53,460 bases of DNA. Origin: Lachnospiraceae bacterium (GTDB lineage Bacteria > Bacillota > Clostridia > Lachnospirales > Lachnospiraceae). The stretch covers positions 1,088 to 54,547 of the forward strand of contig CAJTFL010000026.1 in the NCBI GenBank assembly GCA_910575565.1. Direction: 5' to 3'. Shown here piece after piece: positions 41,047-49,723 of the stretch. Within the stretch, counting starts at the first letter, position 1. Every line of letters begins with the position of its first letter. The position numbers and the translations under genes are program-made. Under the pieces are notes generated by a model. That model did no database searches. It saw nothing but the letters and a program-made list of their open reading frames with translations, and was not told the origin of the DNA.

Positions 41047-41690
41047 GATAGCTCCTCCTTCAAAAAATCAAATATCGTTTCGTTAGCCAAAGCCGCCAGT
41101 TCCTTCCAGCAGGCCGCACTGCTCTGGTCGAAGACTCCGACCACATAGAATCCGGCTGCCTTGGCTGTTCTGGCGGCATACAGTGCGTCCTCATAGACGG
41201 CAATCTCCGCCGGAGTGCTGCCAAGCCTCCTGGCGGCTTCATAATAGGCGTCAGGTCTATCCTTGCCAGCATGAACCTCCTCACAGGAAAGGAGAAACGA
41301 GAAATACTCCAAAATTCCCAACCGCCCCAGGCACAAACGCATCAAAGGCTCTGCGGTGGATGAAACAACACACATTCGGACACCCTTCTGGGACAGTGCC
41401 TCCAGATATTCCGAGACGCCCGGTTTCAAAGGAATATCTCTGCGGTAGTGTTCATTCATCATTTCGTTCATTTCGACGGTCAAGGTTCCCGCCGTTCCAG
41501 GCAAGCCGTAGGTTTGGAGAAACAGTCCTGCGGATTGGCTCATGGTCATCGGCCTGATTGCATCCAAGATTTCCTGAGAGACAGAGTCAATTCCCTTACT
41601 CTTCAAAAACTCTTCCGCAAGGCACGCCCAAAAGGCCATGGAGTCAATCAGGGTTCCGTCCATATCAAATATCGCAAATTTCCTATTCAT
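41043..41690 (-). CDS. HAD-superfamily phosphatase
   Basis: A 215-residue HAD enzyme. Motif I FDMDGTLIDSM carries both Asp residues, motif II VVSSTAEP, motif III lysine in GKDRPDAYYEAA, and motif IV VYEDALYAARTA. The cap is a small helical C1 type. It overlaps thiE by 8 bases, inside the TPP-riboswitch operon, so a phosphatase acting on thiamine phosphate or an HMP/HET phosphate is likely; this is inferred from position. Confidence 0.88.
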   Translation of the reverse strand: MNRKFAIFDMDGTLIDSMAFWACLAEEFLKSKGIDSVSQEILDAIRPMTMSQSAGLFLQTYGLPGTAGTLTVEMNEMMNEHYRRDIPLKPGVSEYLEALSQKGVRMCVVSSTAEPLMRLCLGRLGILEYFSFLLSCEEVHAGKDRPDAYYEAARRLGSTPAEIAVYEDALYAARTAKAAGFYVVGVFDQSSAACWKELAALANETIFDFLKEELS

Positions 41691-42342
41691 ACTCTACCAC
41701 ATTCCGCGCCAGCCGCAGAAGATTCGCAGCGGCCTCACCCGGACGCTCTGCGCCAAAAATGGCGGACACCACGGCGACACCATCCACTCCGCTGCCAGAG
41801 AGCCGGGAAATATTCTGAATGTTGATGCCGCCAATGGCCACCACTGGAATATCCACGGCCTCGCTGATCTCCCGTAACTTCTCTACCGTTAGGCTTCGGG
41901 CATCCTTCTTGGTGCTGGTTCCGAATACGGCTCCCACGCCAATGTAGTCCGCCCCAGCCCGTTTGGCAGCCACAGCTTCCTCCACCGTACCAGCGGAAAT
42001 TCCCAGAATCTTGTCCGAACCCAGCATAGCCCTGATATTCCGGCCTTTGATATCGGACTGTCCCACATGAACCCCGTCCGCACCGATATCCAACGCAATC
42101 TCCACGCTGTCGTTTACGACAAAGGGAACCTGATATGCAGAACACAATGCCTTCAACGCTCTGGCCTCCTGGGCAAAATCGGTCGGATCCAGATCCTTCT
42201 CACGGATCTGGAGAAAGGTCGCGCCGCCTTCCAGCACCTCCTGGCACACATCGGCCAAGGTCTCTCCCGCCCTGAGCCACTGGCGGTCGGTAACTGCGTA
42301 CAGCAACATGGCTCTGCGGATTTCATTTTTCGTAAATCTCAT
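41683..42342 (-). CDS. thiE: Thiamine-phosphate synthase
   Basis: A 219-residue TIM barrel joining HMP-PP and HET-P into thiamine monophosphate. FLQIREKDLD, VNDSVEIALDIGADGVHVGQSD, the serine loop GVGAVFGTSTKKDA and VVAIGGINIQN are the substrate and phosphate sites. The ATG, with AAGGAGAG upstream, lies 20 bases inside the end of thiM, implying coupled translation. Confidence 0.97.
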   Translation of the reverse strand: MRFTKNEIRRAMLLYAVTDRQWLRAGETLADVCQEVLEGGATFLQIREKDLDPTDFAQEARALKALCSAYQVPFVVNDSVEIALDIGADGVHVGQSDIKGRNIRAMLGSDKILGISAGTVEEAVAAKRAGADYIGVGAVFGTSTKKDARSLTVEKLREISEAVDIPVVAIGGINIQNISRLSGSGVDGVAVVSAIFGAERPGEAAANLLRLARNVVEYE

Positions 42343-43156
42343 ATCGAATTCTCTCCTTCAGCTGTATTGTAGTCAATTTGAACATCGCGTCAATCAAATC
42401 AGTACGGAAGGAAGCGTTACCCGTTTCATTTTGAATGCGCCGTTCCTCTGCCATCTCACCACAGACGCCCATTGCGGCCACAGCGGAAACAACGGCTTGA
42501 AACGGCTCTCCCGGCCATGCGCCGCAGAAAGCTCCTATCAAGGAAGTAAGCATACAGCCACTCCCGGTAATCCGGGCCATAGTGGGGCAGCCGTTACGGA
42601 GGATTACCGTTTGTCTGCCGTCTGAAACAATATCCAGTGCGCCTGAAATGACAACGATAGCTCCGCTAATCTGAGCAAGGGCAAGAGCAGTTTCCACCCC
42701 TGAAGGCAGGTTTTCTTCTGTAACAGCGTCCGACACACTTACATCTACCCCGCTGCCGACAGATTGCCGCCCGGCCAGAAACCGAATCTCCGAGGCGTTG
42801 CCCCGGATGGCAGTAAATTTCACTTCCCGCAGCAGCCATCCGGCAGCATCCCGGCGCAGCTGAGTCCCTCCTGCCGCGACGGGATCCAGGATCACCGGCT
42901 TGCCCAGCCAGTTGGCCTTCTTCCCCGCCGCAATCATAGAATCCACCTGATCAATGGCTCCCAGATTACACACCAGCGCCTGGACACCCTCAACGGCTTC
43001 CTCCACCTCGCGGATATCCTGTGCCATAGAGGGAGAGCCGCCGGAGGCCAAGATGATATTAGCACAGTCATTGACCGTGACAAAATTGGTAATACACTGC
43101 ACCAAAGCCCCTTTCTCCCGAAGGCGCTCCAGGGGTGCGATATAAAGATCCCTCAT
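42323..43156 (-). CDS. thiM: Hydroxyethylthiazole kinase
   Basis: A 277-residue kinase that salvages 5-hydroxyethyl-4-methylthiazole. CITNFVTVNDCANIILASGGSPSM is the substrate region, ILDPVAAGGTQLRR and IRGNASEI follow, and the anion hole is TGSGCMLTSLIGAF. I choose the ATG at 43156, with GGAGG upstream. The open frame continues 37 codons further into element B, but those codons encode element sequence, not family sequence. Confidence 0.96.
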   Translation of the reverse strand: MRDLYIAPLERLREKGALVQCITNFVTVNDCANIILASGGSPSMAQDIREVEEAVEGVQALVCNLGAIDQVDSMIAAGKKANWLGKPVILDPVAAGGTQLRRDAAGWLLREVKFTAIRGNASEIRFLAGRQSVGSGVDVSVSDAVTEENLPSGVETALALAQISGAIVVISGALDIVSDGRQTVILRNGCPTMARITGSGCMLTSLIGAFCGAWPGEPFQAVVSAVAAMGVCGEMAEERRIQNETGNASFRTDLIDAMFKLTTIQLKERIRYEIYEK

Positions 43157-43182
43157 AACAGTTCGCCTCCATTCCGTTTGTT

Positions 43183-43345
43183 GAGCATTCTCGGAAACTC
43201 CCTTGCACCCATCTTTGCGGCTGATTTTCCGCCAGAAGAGCTCAAATTTAATCGACGTACACTCCATGTACGCCTCATAAATTTGTGCACTTCTGACAAA
43301 AAATCATCTCACAAATCTGGGTACAAAGAGTTTCCGAGACCGCTC
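43183..43345. mobile_element. MITE-like element B, copy 2 (163 bp, TTGTT duplication)
   Basis: The exact reverse complement of 30536-30698 by eye. TTGTT flanks it on both sides (43178-43182 and 43346-43350), a 5-bp target duplication different from copy 1. It sits between thiW and thiM, and its left strand supplies the thiW stop codon at 43309. Confidence 0.93.
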
Positions 43346-43842
43346 TTGTTCTGCATCTGCCCCAACACTCCGCTGCGCTTTAAGATCAGCAGAACCGAAA
43401 CGCCCATGCCTGCGCCTACCATGGCAGCAGGCGTGTAAAATGGGATGTAATAAAAGGGCGACTGGACATCCAGACCATAGAACAACTTCATCAGTGGATA
43501 GGAGGCCAATGCCCCGCACAAGCCAGTGCCCACTACCTCACCTACAAAGACGAGGTAAATATTCTTTGTCCCCCGATAAATCAAGCCCCCCAGGATGGGG
43601 CCAAAGACTGCTCCAGTTACCGCCTGGATAGTGCGGCCGCAGGCCATACGCATCAGGCCACACAGAAAGGCACTGGCGCAGGCGTACCACGGTCCCACCA
43701 AAACAGCTGCCAGCACATCCACAAAGTGTTGGAAAGGCGCCATTGCCGGGAAATATACAAAGGTATTCAGTACAAACGCCATGCAGGCAAACATTGCTGT
43801 GAGAACCAGCTTTTTTGTGACATTTTTCGTGGATAATTTCAT
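43309..43842 (-). CDS. thiW: ECF transporter S component ThiW (hydroxyethylthiazole uptake)
   Basis: A 177-residue membrane protein of about five to six helices, with the motif VDVLAAVLVGPWYACASAFLCGLMR, found in the ThiW S-component family that supplies the thiazole moiety. It would work with a shared EcfAAT module encoded elsewhere. The ATG at 43842 follows AAAGGAG. It is the first gene after the TPP riboswitch, which fits thiM downstream. The final ~11 residues (SGLGNSLYPDL) and the stop come from inserted element B, so the native C-terminus is replaced. Confidence 0.88.
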   Translation of the reverse strand: MKLSTKNVTKKLVLTAMFACMAFVLNTFVYFPAMAPFQHFVDVLAAVLVGPWYACASAFLCGLMRMACGRTIQAVTGAVFGPILGGLIYRGTKNIYLVFVGEVVGTGLCGALASYPLMKLFYGLDVQSPFYYIPFYTPAAMVGAGMGVSVLLILKRSGVLGQMQNKSGLGNSLYPDL

Positions 43843-43953
43843 AAAAAACTCCTTTAAACGTGATGTGAGAACGGCAAAACAGCGTCGCTCTCCCTCGGCC
43901 CGCCGCAGATACACCGCGAATACCGTTATCACCATCCTTTCCTCAAAAATTCA

Positions 43954-43991
43954 ACAAAAAAACAGGGGGCATTTGAACAAAATGCCTCCTG
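43954..43991 (-). terminator. Expression-platform terminator of the TPP riboswitch
   Basis: AGGAGGCATTT and AAATGCCCCCT form the stem on the minus strand and are followed by a run of T residues (43954-43962). The 3' arm can pair instead with ACAGGGG at the 5' end of the riboswitch, a plausible antiterminator. Confidence 0.88.
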
Positions 43992-43998
43992 AAAAAGT

Positions 43999-44097
43999 AC
44001 AGCTATTCATGACTTCCTCCGGCGGCATTATCCGCATCAGGTTCAAGGGTCGAAGTTGATTACTTCCTCTCAGCCTGCAAACACAAGCTCCCCTGTT
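43999..44097 (-). promoter_or_regulatory. TPP riboswitch (THI element)
   Basis: On the minus strand ACAGGGGAGC and GGCTGAGAGG, then GACCCTTGAACCTGAT and GGATAATGCCG, are the conserved TPP-sensor segments in order. It lies ~160 bases upstream of thiW and controls the salvage operon; TPP binding should favour the terminator at 43954-43991. Confidence 0.97.
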
Positions 44098-44111
44098 TAT
44101 TTATCGTAAAA

Positions 44112-44140
44112 ATTATATCACTTAATTTTTCTATTTGCAA
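44112..44140 (-). promoter_or_regulatory. Sigma-A promoter of the thiamine operon
   Basis: Minus strand TTGCAA (44135-44140), 17-base spacer and TATAAT (44112-44117), immediately upstream of the riboswitch. Confidence 0.8.
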
Positions 44141-44158
44141 GAGACTGCTAATAAAAAA

Positions 44159-45268
44159 CTATACCTTTACGGCTCTTCCCCCATCCTCCCCCAACAGATC
44201 CGCCTGGAAATTAAAGAGCATGGTAACACAAAAAGCAATCAAAAATCCCGCTAGGCAGCTAATAAGGTACAGGCCAAAGCCCTGCCCATAAAACACCGGC
44301 AGCGCCGCTAGGCTTGGGAAGGCAAAGGACATGGCCTGGGCGCCGGAAAAACCTGCCATGGCCCCGCCGATCCCTCCGCCGATGCAAACGCCAGCCATAG
44401 GTTTTTTCCTGGGAAGGTTTACCCCGAACATGGCCGGTTCCGTGACCCCAAATGCGGCGGACAAGGCAGCCGAAATGCAAATGGATTTAAACGCCCGGTT
44501 CTTGCTTTTTGCCATAACTGCCAGTGCAGCACCGACCTGGGCAAACACTGCCGGGCCGATAAGGGCAAGGATGGTGTCATGGCCGCTTACGGTGATATTG
44601 TTCATCCCGATTAAGATAAAGCTCCAATGGAAGCCGAAAATCACCATGGGCTGGATGGCCGCCCCTAAAAGGAGGCCTGCAGCCACGGGGGACAAGCCAT
44701 AGATAAATTGATACCCTGCGGCAAGGACATCCCCAACCGCGGCGCCAAAGGGGCCGAACAGGGCAAGGACGGCAAAAGACACAATAAAAATTGACAGCAG
44801 CGGCGTAAGGAACCCCTTTACCAGGCCTGGAAGCACCTGGTTTAGGAACTTCTCCACGAAATACAGAAGGCCTGCCCCAAGGATCATAGGGATTACGCTG
44901 GAATGGTAAGCTACGCCTTTAAGGGGAATGCCCAGAAAAGATAGGGCATTCCCTGCTTCCAGGACAGTGGTCAAGGACGGATACAGAAGCACCCCGGCAA
45001 TGACCACGGCCGTATAAGGGTTTGCCCCGAATTTCCTGGCTGCGGTAAAGGCCAGAAGCATTGGCAGGAAGTAAAACAGGCTGTCCGCCATTGCATTAAG
45101 CACCAGGTAAGTTTCACTTTCCCCGGGAAGGATTGTCGTTACAGTTAAGATGGCCAGGATGCCTTTTAAAATGCCGGCAGCGCTTAATAGGTTTACCAGG
45201 GGAAGGAAAATGCCGGATATCCCATCGATTATCACGCTTACTGCCGTTTTCTTCTTCTCTTCTGCCAT
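44159..45268 (-). CDS. Stand-alone PTS EIIC permease (glucose/beta-glucoside superfamily)
   Basis: A 369-residue membrane protein with about ten helices. LLGAAIQPMVIFGFHWSFILIGM and the FGVTEPAMFGVNLP motif are hallmarks of EIIC domains of the sucrose/trehalose/beta-glucoside group. No EIIB cysteine domain or EIIA domain is fused or adjacent; the protein ends shortly after the last helix. It must borrow EIIB/EIIA from elsewhere or act differently. AGGAGG precedes the ATG. It lies 145 bases downstream of the heparinase-like gene on the same strand. Confidence 0.85.
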   Translation of the reverse strand: MAEEKKKTAVSVIIDGISGIFLPLVNLLSAAGILKGILAILTVTTILPGESETYLVLNAMADSLFYFLPMLLAFTAARKFGANPYTAVVIAGVLLYPSLTTVLEAGNALSFLGIPLKGVAYHSSVIPMILGAGLLYFVEKFLNQVLPGLVKGFLTPLLSIFIVSFAVLALFGPFGAAVGDVLAAGYQFIYGLSPVAAGLLLGAAIQPMVIFGFHWSFILIGMNNITVSGHDTILALIGPAVFAQVGAALAVMAKSKNRAFKSICISAALSAAFGVTEPAMFGVNLPRKKPMAGVCIGGGIGGAMAGFSGAQAMSFAFPSLAALPVFYGQGFGLYLISCLAGFLIAFCVTMLFNFQADLLGEDGGRAVKV

Positions 45269-45413
45269 AGTCTCCTCCTTTTTGCAGCAACAGGATGTAA
45301 GATTTCATTATATTATATCCCCTTTCCTGCAAAAAGTCCATCTATACCGCGACAGACCCTATTATGAGCCGCACGCTGGCAGATTCCCGACCTCCATCGC
45401 TTCTATTGCCGTT

Positions 45414-47630
45414 TTACCAGCACATCACCGTGCCAGCCTTACGGCTTTTTGACGGCTCAAACACAATCACGTTCCCGTATCCCAGACAGCCATCCACTTC
45501 CTCCAGGTCCGTAGGCGAGTTCACCTCCTGGTGGCAGATGATTACCACATACTCTTTCCCTTCCAGCCGGATCTTCACCCCTTCTGCCATGGAAGGCGGG
45601 TAGTAGATCCCCTTTAAGGCAGACTTTACCGGCAGCTTTTCCACGGTGCAGTCAGGAAGTTTTTCGGAAAGCTTCCCTGCCTCACCCCCCTGGATCACCG
45701 TCAGAAGGGAAACAAAGCCATCCCCCTTGGCGGATACCTTGACCACTGGCCGGGCCTCCCACTGGTTATAATGGCGGGAAACCTTCCCCTGGGCAAGCTC
45801 CGCCTGGATTCCCGGGGTCATAAAGAAGAATTTCGCCGCCCCATCCCCCGCGGTAAACAAAGCCGTCTGCACAGGAGGCGTGCCAAGCCCGCCTTCATGC
45901 CCGCAGCCATTTCTGCCCTGATCCTCACCACCGCCATTTCCGCCCTGATCCTCACCGCTTCCCCCGGCCTTTCCGTCCGCCTTATGGAGCGTAGGATCCG
46001 GATTTGCCGCCTGGTCAAGGCCCGGAAGCTTGGGCGGCCTTACCTGGGCAGGATCGCTTAGTTCCAGCCTTCCTTTTTCGCTGAAATTCCAGTATTGTTC
46101 ATAGGAATGGCGATCCCCGGTATACAGTTCATCCATGATGATATACAGATCCGGCTTAATCCAAAGCACCTTCCGGTTCACAAACACCCCGCCAGGCTCT
46201 TCCATATAGCCCAGATGGCCCCCTTGGATAAACTCATATTGTTCGGTGAATTTATGGAGCTGCTTCACCGGCTGGCAAAGCTTTGTGCATTCCCAGGAAT
46301 CCTTGCAGACGGTAAAATCCTTCCCGTCCACGGTAATGGTATTGTGAGCCTTGGGATCCTTGAAATCAAAACGCCCTTTATCCACGGCGTAGGAATACCG
46401 CCCGGAATCGGTAAGGATATCTTCCCCGCCAATCACCAGATCCACATGGAGCTTATCGGAATGGCCGTGGCCTGCCCCCATGGTCCCGCAGTGGAAATGC
46501 AGCACATTTCCATCCTTTTCCCAGCTGCTTCGCAGATAGTAGTTCCCGCTGTCCTCCAAGGCCGCCGACAAGGCTTCCGGCTCCTTAGCCTCCATGGCCT
46601 CATATTCTTTAGACCCGCAAAGGCCTACGTCCCACAAGCTCTCAAACCCCAGCACCGGCCTTCCGCCAAACTTAAGCACCGGATCCTTAAACAGGTAAGC
46701 CGCCACCCCGGTATAGTCCTGGATATCCATATCATCGCTGTCGCCCATCATAAACTCATGGCCGTCTGGCTTCCTCCAGGACAGGTTTACATAAGCCATC
46801 TTTTTTACTGCCTGGAGGATGGCCTCCGGAACCTGGATGCCATTGCGGAAAGCCAGGATCAGCACATCTTCAAAGCAGTGGAGCACTTCATTATGGTACA
46901 TCGGCGACTGCTCCCACTGGACGCCGTCCCCCAGGATCTGCATCCTGGCCTGGATTTCCAGATGCTCCAGGGCAATGCTGGTATACCGCTTCCGCTCTTC
47001 TTCATCCGGCATGGCGATTCCGATTTCAAACAAGCCGTGATTCTCCAAAACCCCCCAATTGCTGATATACCGGTAAGGAGAATGCATCTGGATAATATAT
47101 TCCCCATGCTCCTTTAGGCAGCGGTAAAACTGATCCACAATCTCATCCGTCAGCAGGGGGCTGTCCGCAAAGTAGCGGATAGCCTTCACCCAGTACTCGC
47201 CCCGAAACCCAGCTTCCAAAATCCGCCATGCGGTTTTTTCCGACTCCGGCGTATGCTTGATCCGCTGGATCCAGTCTGTTAACAGGCAAAAGAACTGGCG
47301 GGCATATTTCTCATCCCCGGTCAGCTGGTATGCCTGCCCCAAGCTGATAAAATACCTATGGCGGTTAAACTGGTAAGTAAACTCCGGGTCCCCATGGGGG
47401 CAGTACTCCCAGTCAATCTGGCAGCCCTCCCCGAAACAGACCGGCTCCAGGGTCATTTCCAGGTCATGGGGCAGATCAAACAGGAATTCATTCCGGCACA
47501 CCCGGTCTGCCGCCTGGATGATTTTGGCACAGTTTTCGGGCCAATGCTCCCTGCAGTATCCGGCCATTCCTTTTGGGTCATCCAGGAAAAAGCATTCATT
47601 CCCCCGGGCAAAAAATTCCTTCTTCGTCAT
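45414..47630 (-). CDS. Heparinase II/III-family polysaccharide lyase-like protein
   Basis: A 738-residue protein without signal peptide. The N-terminal alpha/alpha toroid has the NWGVLENHGLFEIG catalytic loop near residue 190 and GDGVQWEQSPMYHNEVL near 245. The beta-sandwich domain has GHGHSDKLHVDL, DSGRYSYAV and HNTITVDGKDF. A Gly/Asp-rich insert near residue 570 contains two 9-residue units (GEDQGGNGG and GEDQGRNGC), from a 27-bp duplication near 45906-45960. Family members split uronic-acid-containing polysaccharides. A cytoplasmic location suggests action on imported oligosaccharides. Confidence 0.87.
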   Translation of the reverse strand: MTKKEFFARGNECFFLDDPKGMAGYCREHWPENCAKIIQAADRVCRNEFLFDLPHDLEMTLEPVCFGEGCQIDWEYCPHGDPEFTYQFNRHRYFISLGQAYQLTGDEKYARQFFCLLTDWIQRIKHTPESEKTAWRILEAGFRGEYWVKAIRYFADSPLLTDEIVDQFYRCLKEHGEYIIQMHSPYRYISNWGVLENHGLFEIGIAMPDEEERKRYTSIALEHLEIQARMQILGDGVQWEQSPMYHNEVLHCFEDVLILAFRNGIQVPEAILQAVKKMAYVNLSWRKPDGHEFMMGDSDDMDIQDYTGVAAYLFKDPVLKFGGRPVLGFESLWDVGLCGSKEYEAMEAKEPEALSAALEDSGNYYLRSSWEKDGNVLHFHCGTMGAGHGHSDKLHVDLVIGGEDILTDSGRYSYAVDKGRFDFKDPKAHNTITVDGKDFTVCKDSWECTKLCQPVKQLHKFTEQYEFIQGGHLGYMEEPGGVFVNRKVLWIKPDLYIIMDELYTGDRHSYEQYWNFSEKGRLELSDPAQVRPPKLPGLDQAANPDPTLHKADGKAGGSGEDQGGNGGGEDQGRNGCGHEGGLGTPPVQTALFTAGDGAAKFFFMTPGIQAELAQGKVSRHYNQWEARPVVKVSAKGDGFVSLLTVIQGGEAGKLSEKLPDCTVEKLPVKSALKGIYYPPSMAEGVKIRLEGKEYVVIICHQEVNSPTDLEEVDGCLGYGNVIVFEPSKSRKAGTVMCW

Positions 47631-47669
47631 AGTAATCCTTAACCTCCCTTAAACGCTGCTTTCACCACG

Positions 47670-48506
47670 CTATCCCTTTACGCCGGAAGCGGCCACGCCT
47701 TCCACAAAGTATTTCTGCAGGGAAAGGAATACGGCCAATACCGGGATCAGGCTGAGCACGGAAGCCGCCATAATCAGGCCGTACTCCGAGCCGAACTGGC
47801 TGATAAACATCCTAAGGCCAAGCTGCAGGGTTTTCTTGGATTCCGTGGTTAAGTAAATCAAGGGGCCAAGGAAATCGTTCCAGGTTCCCACAAAGGTAAA
47901 GATGGTCAAGGTGGACAGGGAAGGCTTTGACAAAGGTAGCATGATCCGATACCAAATCTGGTATTCCGTCATCCCGTCAATCCTGGCCGCCTCGCACAGC
48001 TCCGTGGGGATCCCCTCATAGAACTGTTTCATCATAAACACGCCGAAGGCGGAAAAAGCCTGGAGGCAGATAATCGCCAGATGGGTATCCGCCAGCCCCA
48101 TGGAACGCATCATCATAAACTGGGGAACCATATATACCTGCCAGGGCACGGCAATCGTTGCGATGTACGCTAAAAACAGCAAGTCCTTCCCTTTAAAATA
48201 CAGCTTGGCAAAGGCATACGCCGCAAAGCTGCTGGTCAACAGCTGAAGGAACGTGACGATCAGCGTCAGCTTCGTTGTATTCAGCACAAACTTTGCCAGT
48301 GGGATCTTATTCCAGATATCCACATAATTCTGCCATCTGGGATTTTTCGGGATCCACTGGATAGGGAAGATAAACACATCCTTATCCAGCTTAAAGGAAG
48401 CCGACAGCATCCAGGCAAAAGGCACGAGCATTACCAGGGCCAGGGCAATCAGCACCACATAAAGGATTACCCGCATTACTCTTGTTTTCGTATTATTAAT
48501 TTTCAT
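47670..48506 (-). CDS. Carbohydrate ABC transporter permease (MalG type)
   Basis: A 278-residue permease with six helices. It starts with the VILYVVLIALALVMLVPFAWML helix pair region and has the EAA loop EAARIDGMTEYQIWYRIMLPLSKP. It forms the channel with the MalF-type partner, encoded 13 bases upstream. No ATPase gene is nearby, so a shared MsmK-type ATPase is expected. It lies 39 bases before the lyase gene. Confidence 0.94.
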   Translation of the reverse strand: MKINNTKTRVMRVILYVVLIALALVMLVPFAWMLSASFKLDKDVFIFPIQWIPKNPRWQNYVDIWNKIPLAKFVLNTTKLTLIVTFLQLLTSSFAAYAFAKLYFKGKDLLFLAYIATIAVPWQVYMVPQFMMMRSMGLADTHLAIICLQAFSAFGVFMMKQFYEGIPTELCEAARIDGMTEYQIWYRIMLPLSKPSLSTLTIFTFVGTWNDFLGPLIYLTTESKKTLQLGLRMFISQFGSEYGLIMAASVLSLIPVLAVFLSLQKYFVEGVAASGVKG

Positions 48507-48519
48507 TTACGGTTCCTCC

Positions 48520-49593
48520 TTAACTCGCCTGCTCTTTTTCCCCGCGGAACTGGATCAGCGTAATCGCAAGCACAATCAGGAACAGGATCATTGCCACTGA
48601 ACTTGCATAGCCTAGGTTCCAGTTTCGGAAAGCTTCTTCGTAAATATGGTATACCAGCACGATAGCCGACTCATTCAGCACGCCGCTGCTTCCTCCTGCC
48701 AGCATATACACAATGTCGTAAACCTTAAAGCAGTTAATGGTTAACATGATGGTCACAAAGAAGGTGGTCGGCCTTAGCTGGGGCCAGGTAATGTAGCGGA
48801 AGCGCTGCCACGTATTGGCGCCGTCTAAGCTGCAGGCCTCATAAAGCTCTGCGTTAATCCCCTGGAGGCCAGCCAGGTAAATCACCATATAATAGCCCAT
48901 GTTCTTCCACACAGAAAACAGCACTACCGTAAACATTACCCAGTCCTTATCCGCCGACCATTTGGGAAGGCTTTTCGCCGACACGCCCAGGTTATAAAGG
49001 ATCATATTAATCGGGCCGCTTTTCGCCGGGGAAAACAGCATATTCCACACGGCAGCCACTGCCACCAGGGAGGCTACATAGGGGAAGAAGCTGACGGTTC
49101 GGAAAAAATTCCTCCCTTTGATCTTCTGGTTCAGCAAAACCGCCAGGCCAAGGGCTACCACCATGGTCAGGGGCACGGTAGCCACGCAGTAAACGATGGT
49201 ATTTTTTAAGGAAGCCAAAAAACGCTGGTTCTTAAACATTACCGCAAAATTCTTTAGCCCGGCAAAGGTCATGGCGTTATTGCCGTCCCAGTTTAAGAAA
49301 GCCAGCACAAAGGCGAACACCACCGGCCCCAGGGTAAACACGGCAAACCCAATGAAGTTGGGGGCAATGAAGGAATAGGCCACCAAATCCCTTTTCGTCT
49401 GGCGGCTGAACCGCTCCCCCGTCTTCGTCTGGCGGATTTTGTCCCGGGTCTTATCAATCTTTACGCCCAGCTTCAGCTTTTTCTTAGCATCGGTTTCTGC
49501 TTCTGCCAGTTTCAAAAGCTCCCCCAACTGCTGCTCCAGCTGGTTTAGCTTCTGCTGCCTTTCGGCTGGAATCCCTGCATTCTTATTATCCAT
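48520..49593 (-). CDS. Carbohydrate ABC transporter permease (MalF type) with coiled-coil N-terminus
   Basis: A 357-residue permease. The core from ~residue 70 has the YSFIAPNFIGFAVFTLGPVVFAF helix and the EAA loop EACSLDGANTWQRFRYITWPQL. Residues 1-65 are an added polar helical segment (RQQKLNQLEQQLGELLKLAEAE), longer than in most MalF-type subunits. I choose the ATG at 49593. It is separated from the binding-protein gene by a terminator at 49650-49700. Confidence 0.93.
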   Translation of the reverse strand: MDNKNAGIPAERQQKLNQLEQQLGELLKLAEAETDAKKKLKLGVKIDKTRDKIRQTKTGERFSRQTKRDLVAYSFIAPNFIGFAVFTLGPVVFAFVLAFLNWDGNNAMTFAGLKNFAVMFKNQRFLASLKNTIVYCVATVPLTMVVALGLAVLLNQKIKGRNFFRTVSFFPYVASLVAVAAVWNMLFSPAKSGPINMILYNLGVSAKSLPKWSADKDWVMFTVVLFSVWKNMGYYMVIYLAGLQGINAELYEACSLDGANTWQRFRYITWPQLRPTTFFVTIMLTINCFKVYDIVYMLAGGSSGVLNESAIVLVYHIYEEAFRNWNLGYASSVAMILFLIVLAITLIQFRGEKEQAS

Positions 49594-49649
49594 ACTGCCT
49601 GCCTTTCCAAGAGCATATCCCAAGGCTTTCCCTTGCGCTCCTTTTTCCT

Positions 49650-49700
49650 AAAAAAGGCCTGCCACAGCGCCACTACATAATGGCTTTCCTGCGGCAGGCC
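49650..49700 (-). terminator. Intercistronic terminator after the sugar-binding protein gene
   Basis: GGCCTGCCGCAGG and the opposing CTGTGGCAGGCC form the stem on the minus strand, followed by TTTTTT. It separates the binding-protein gene from the permeases and would raise the binding-protein:permease ratio. Confidence 0.85.
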
Positions 49701-49723
49701 CAGATTATCCAATCCTTATTTAC

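Noticed and set aside
42323..43267. An extended thiM frame starting MECTSIKFELFW
   Set aside because: The first ~28 codons are element B sequence, and the same peptide appears at the other element copy (30614). The ATG at 43156 has the ribosome site and the family N-terminus.
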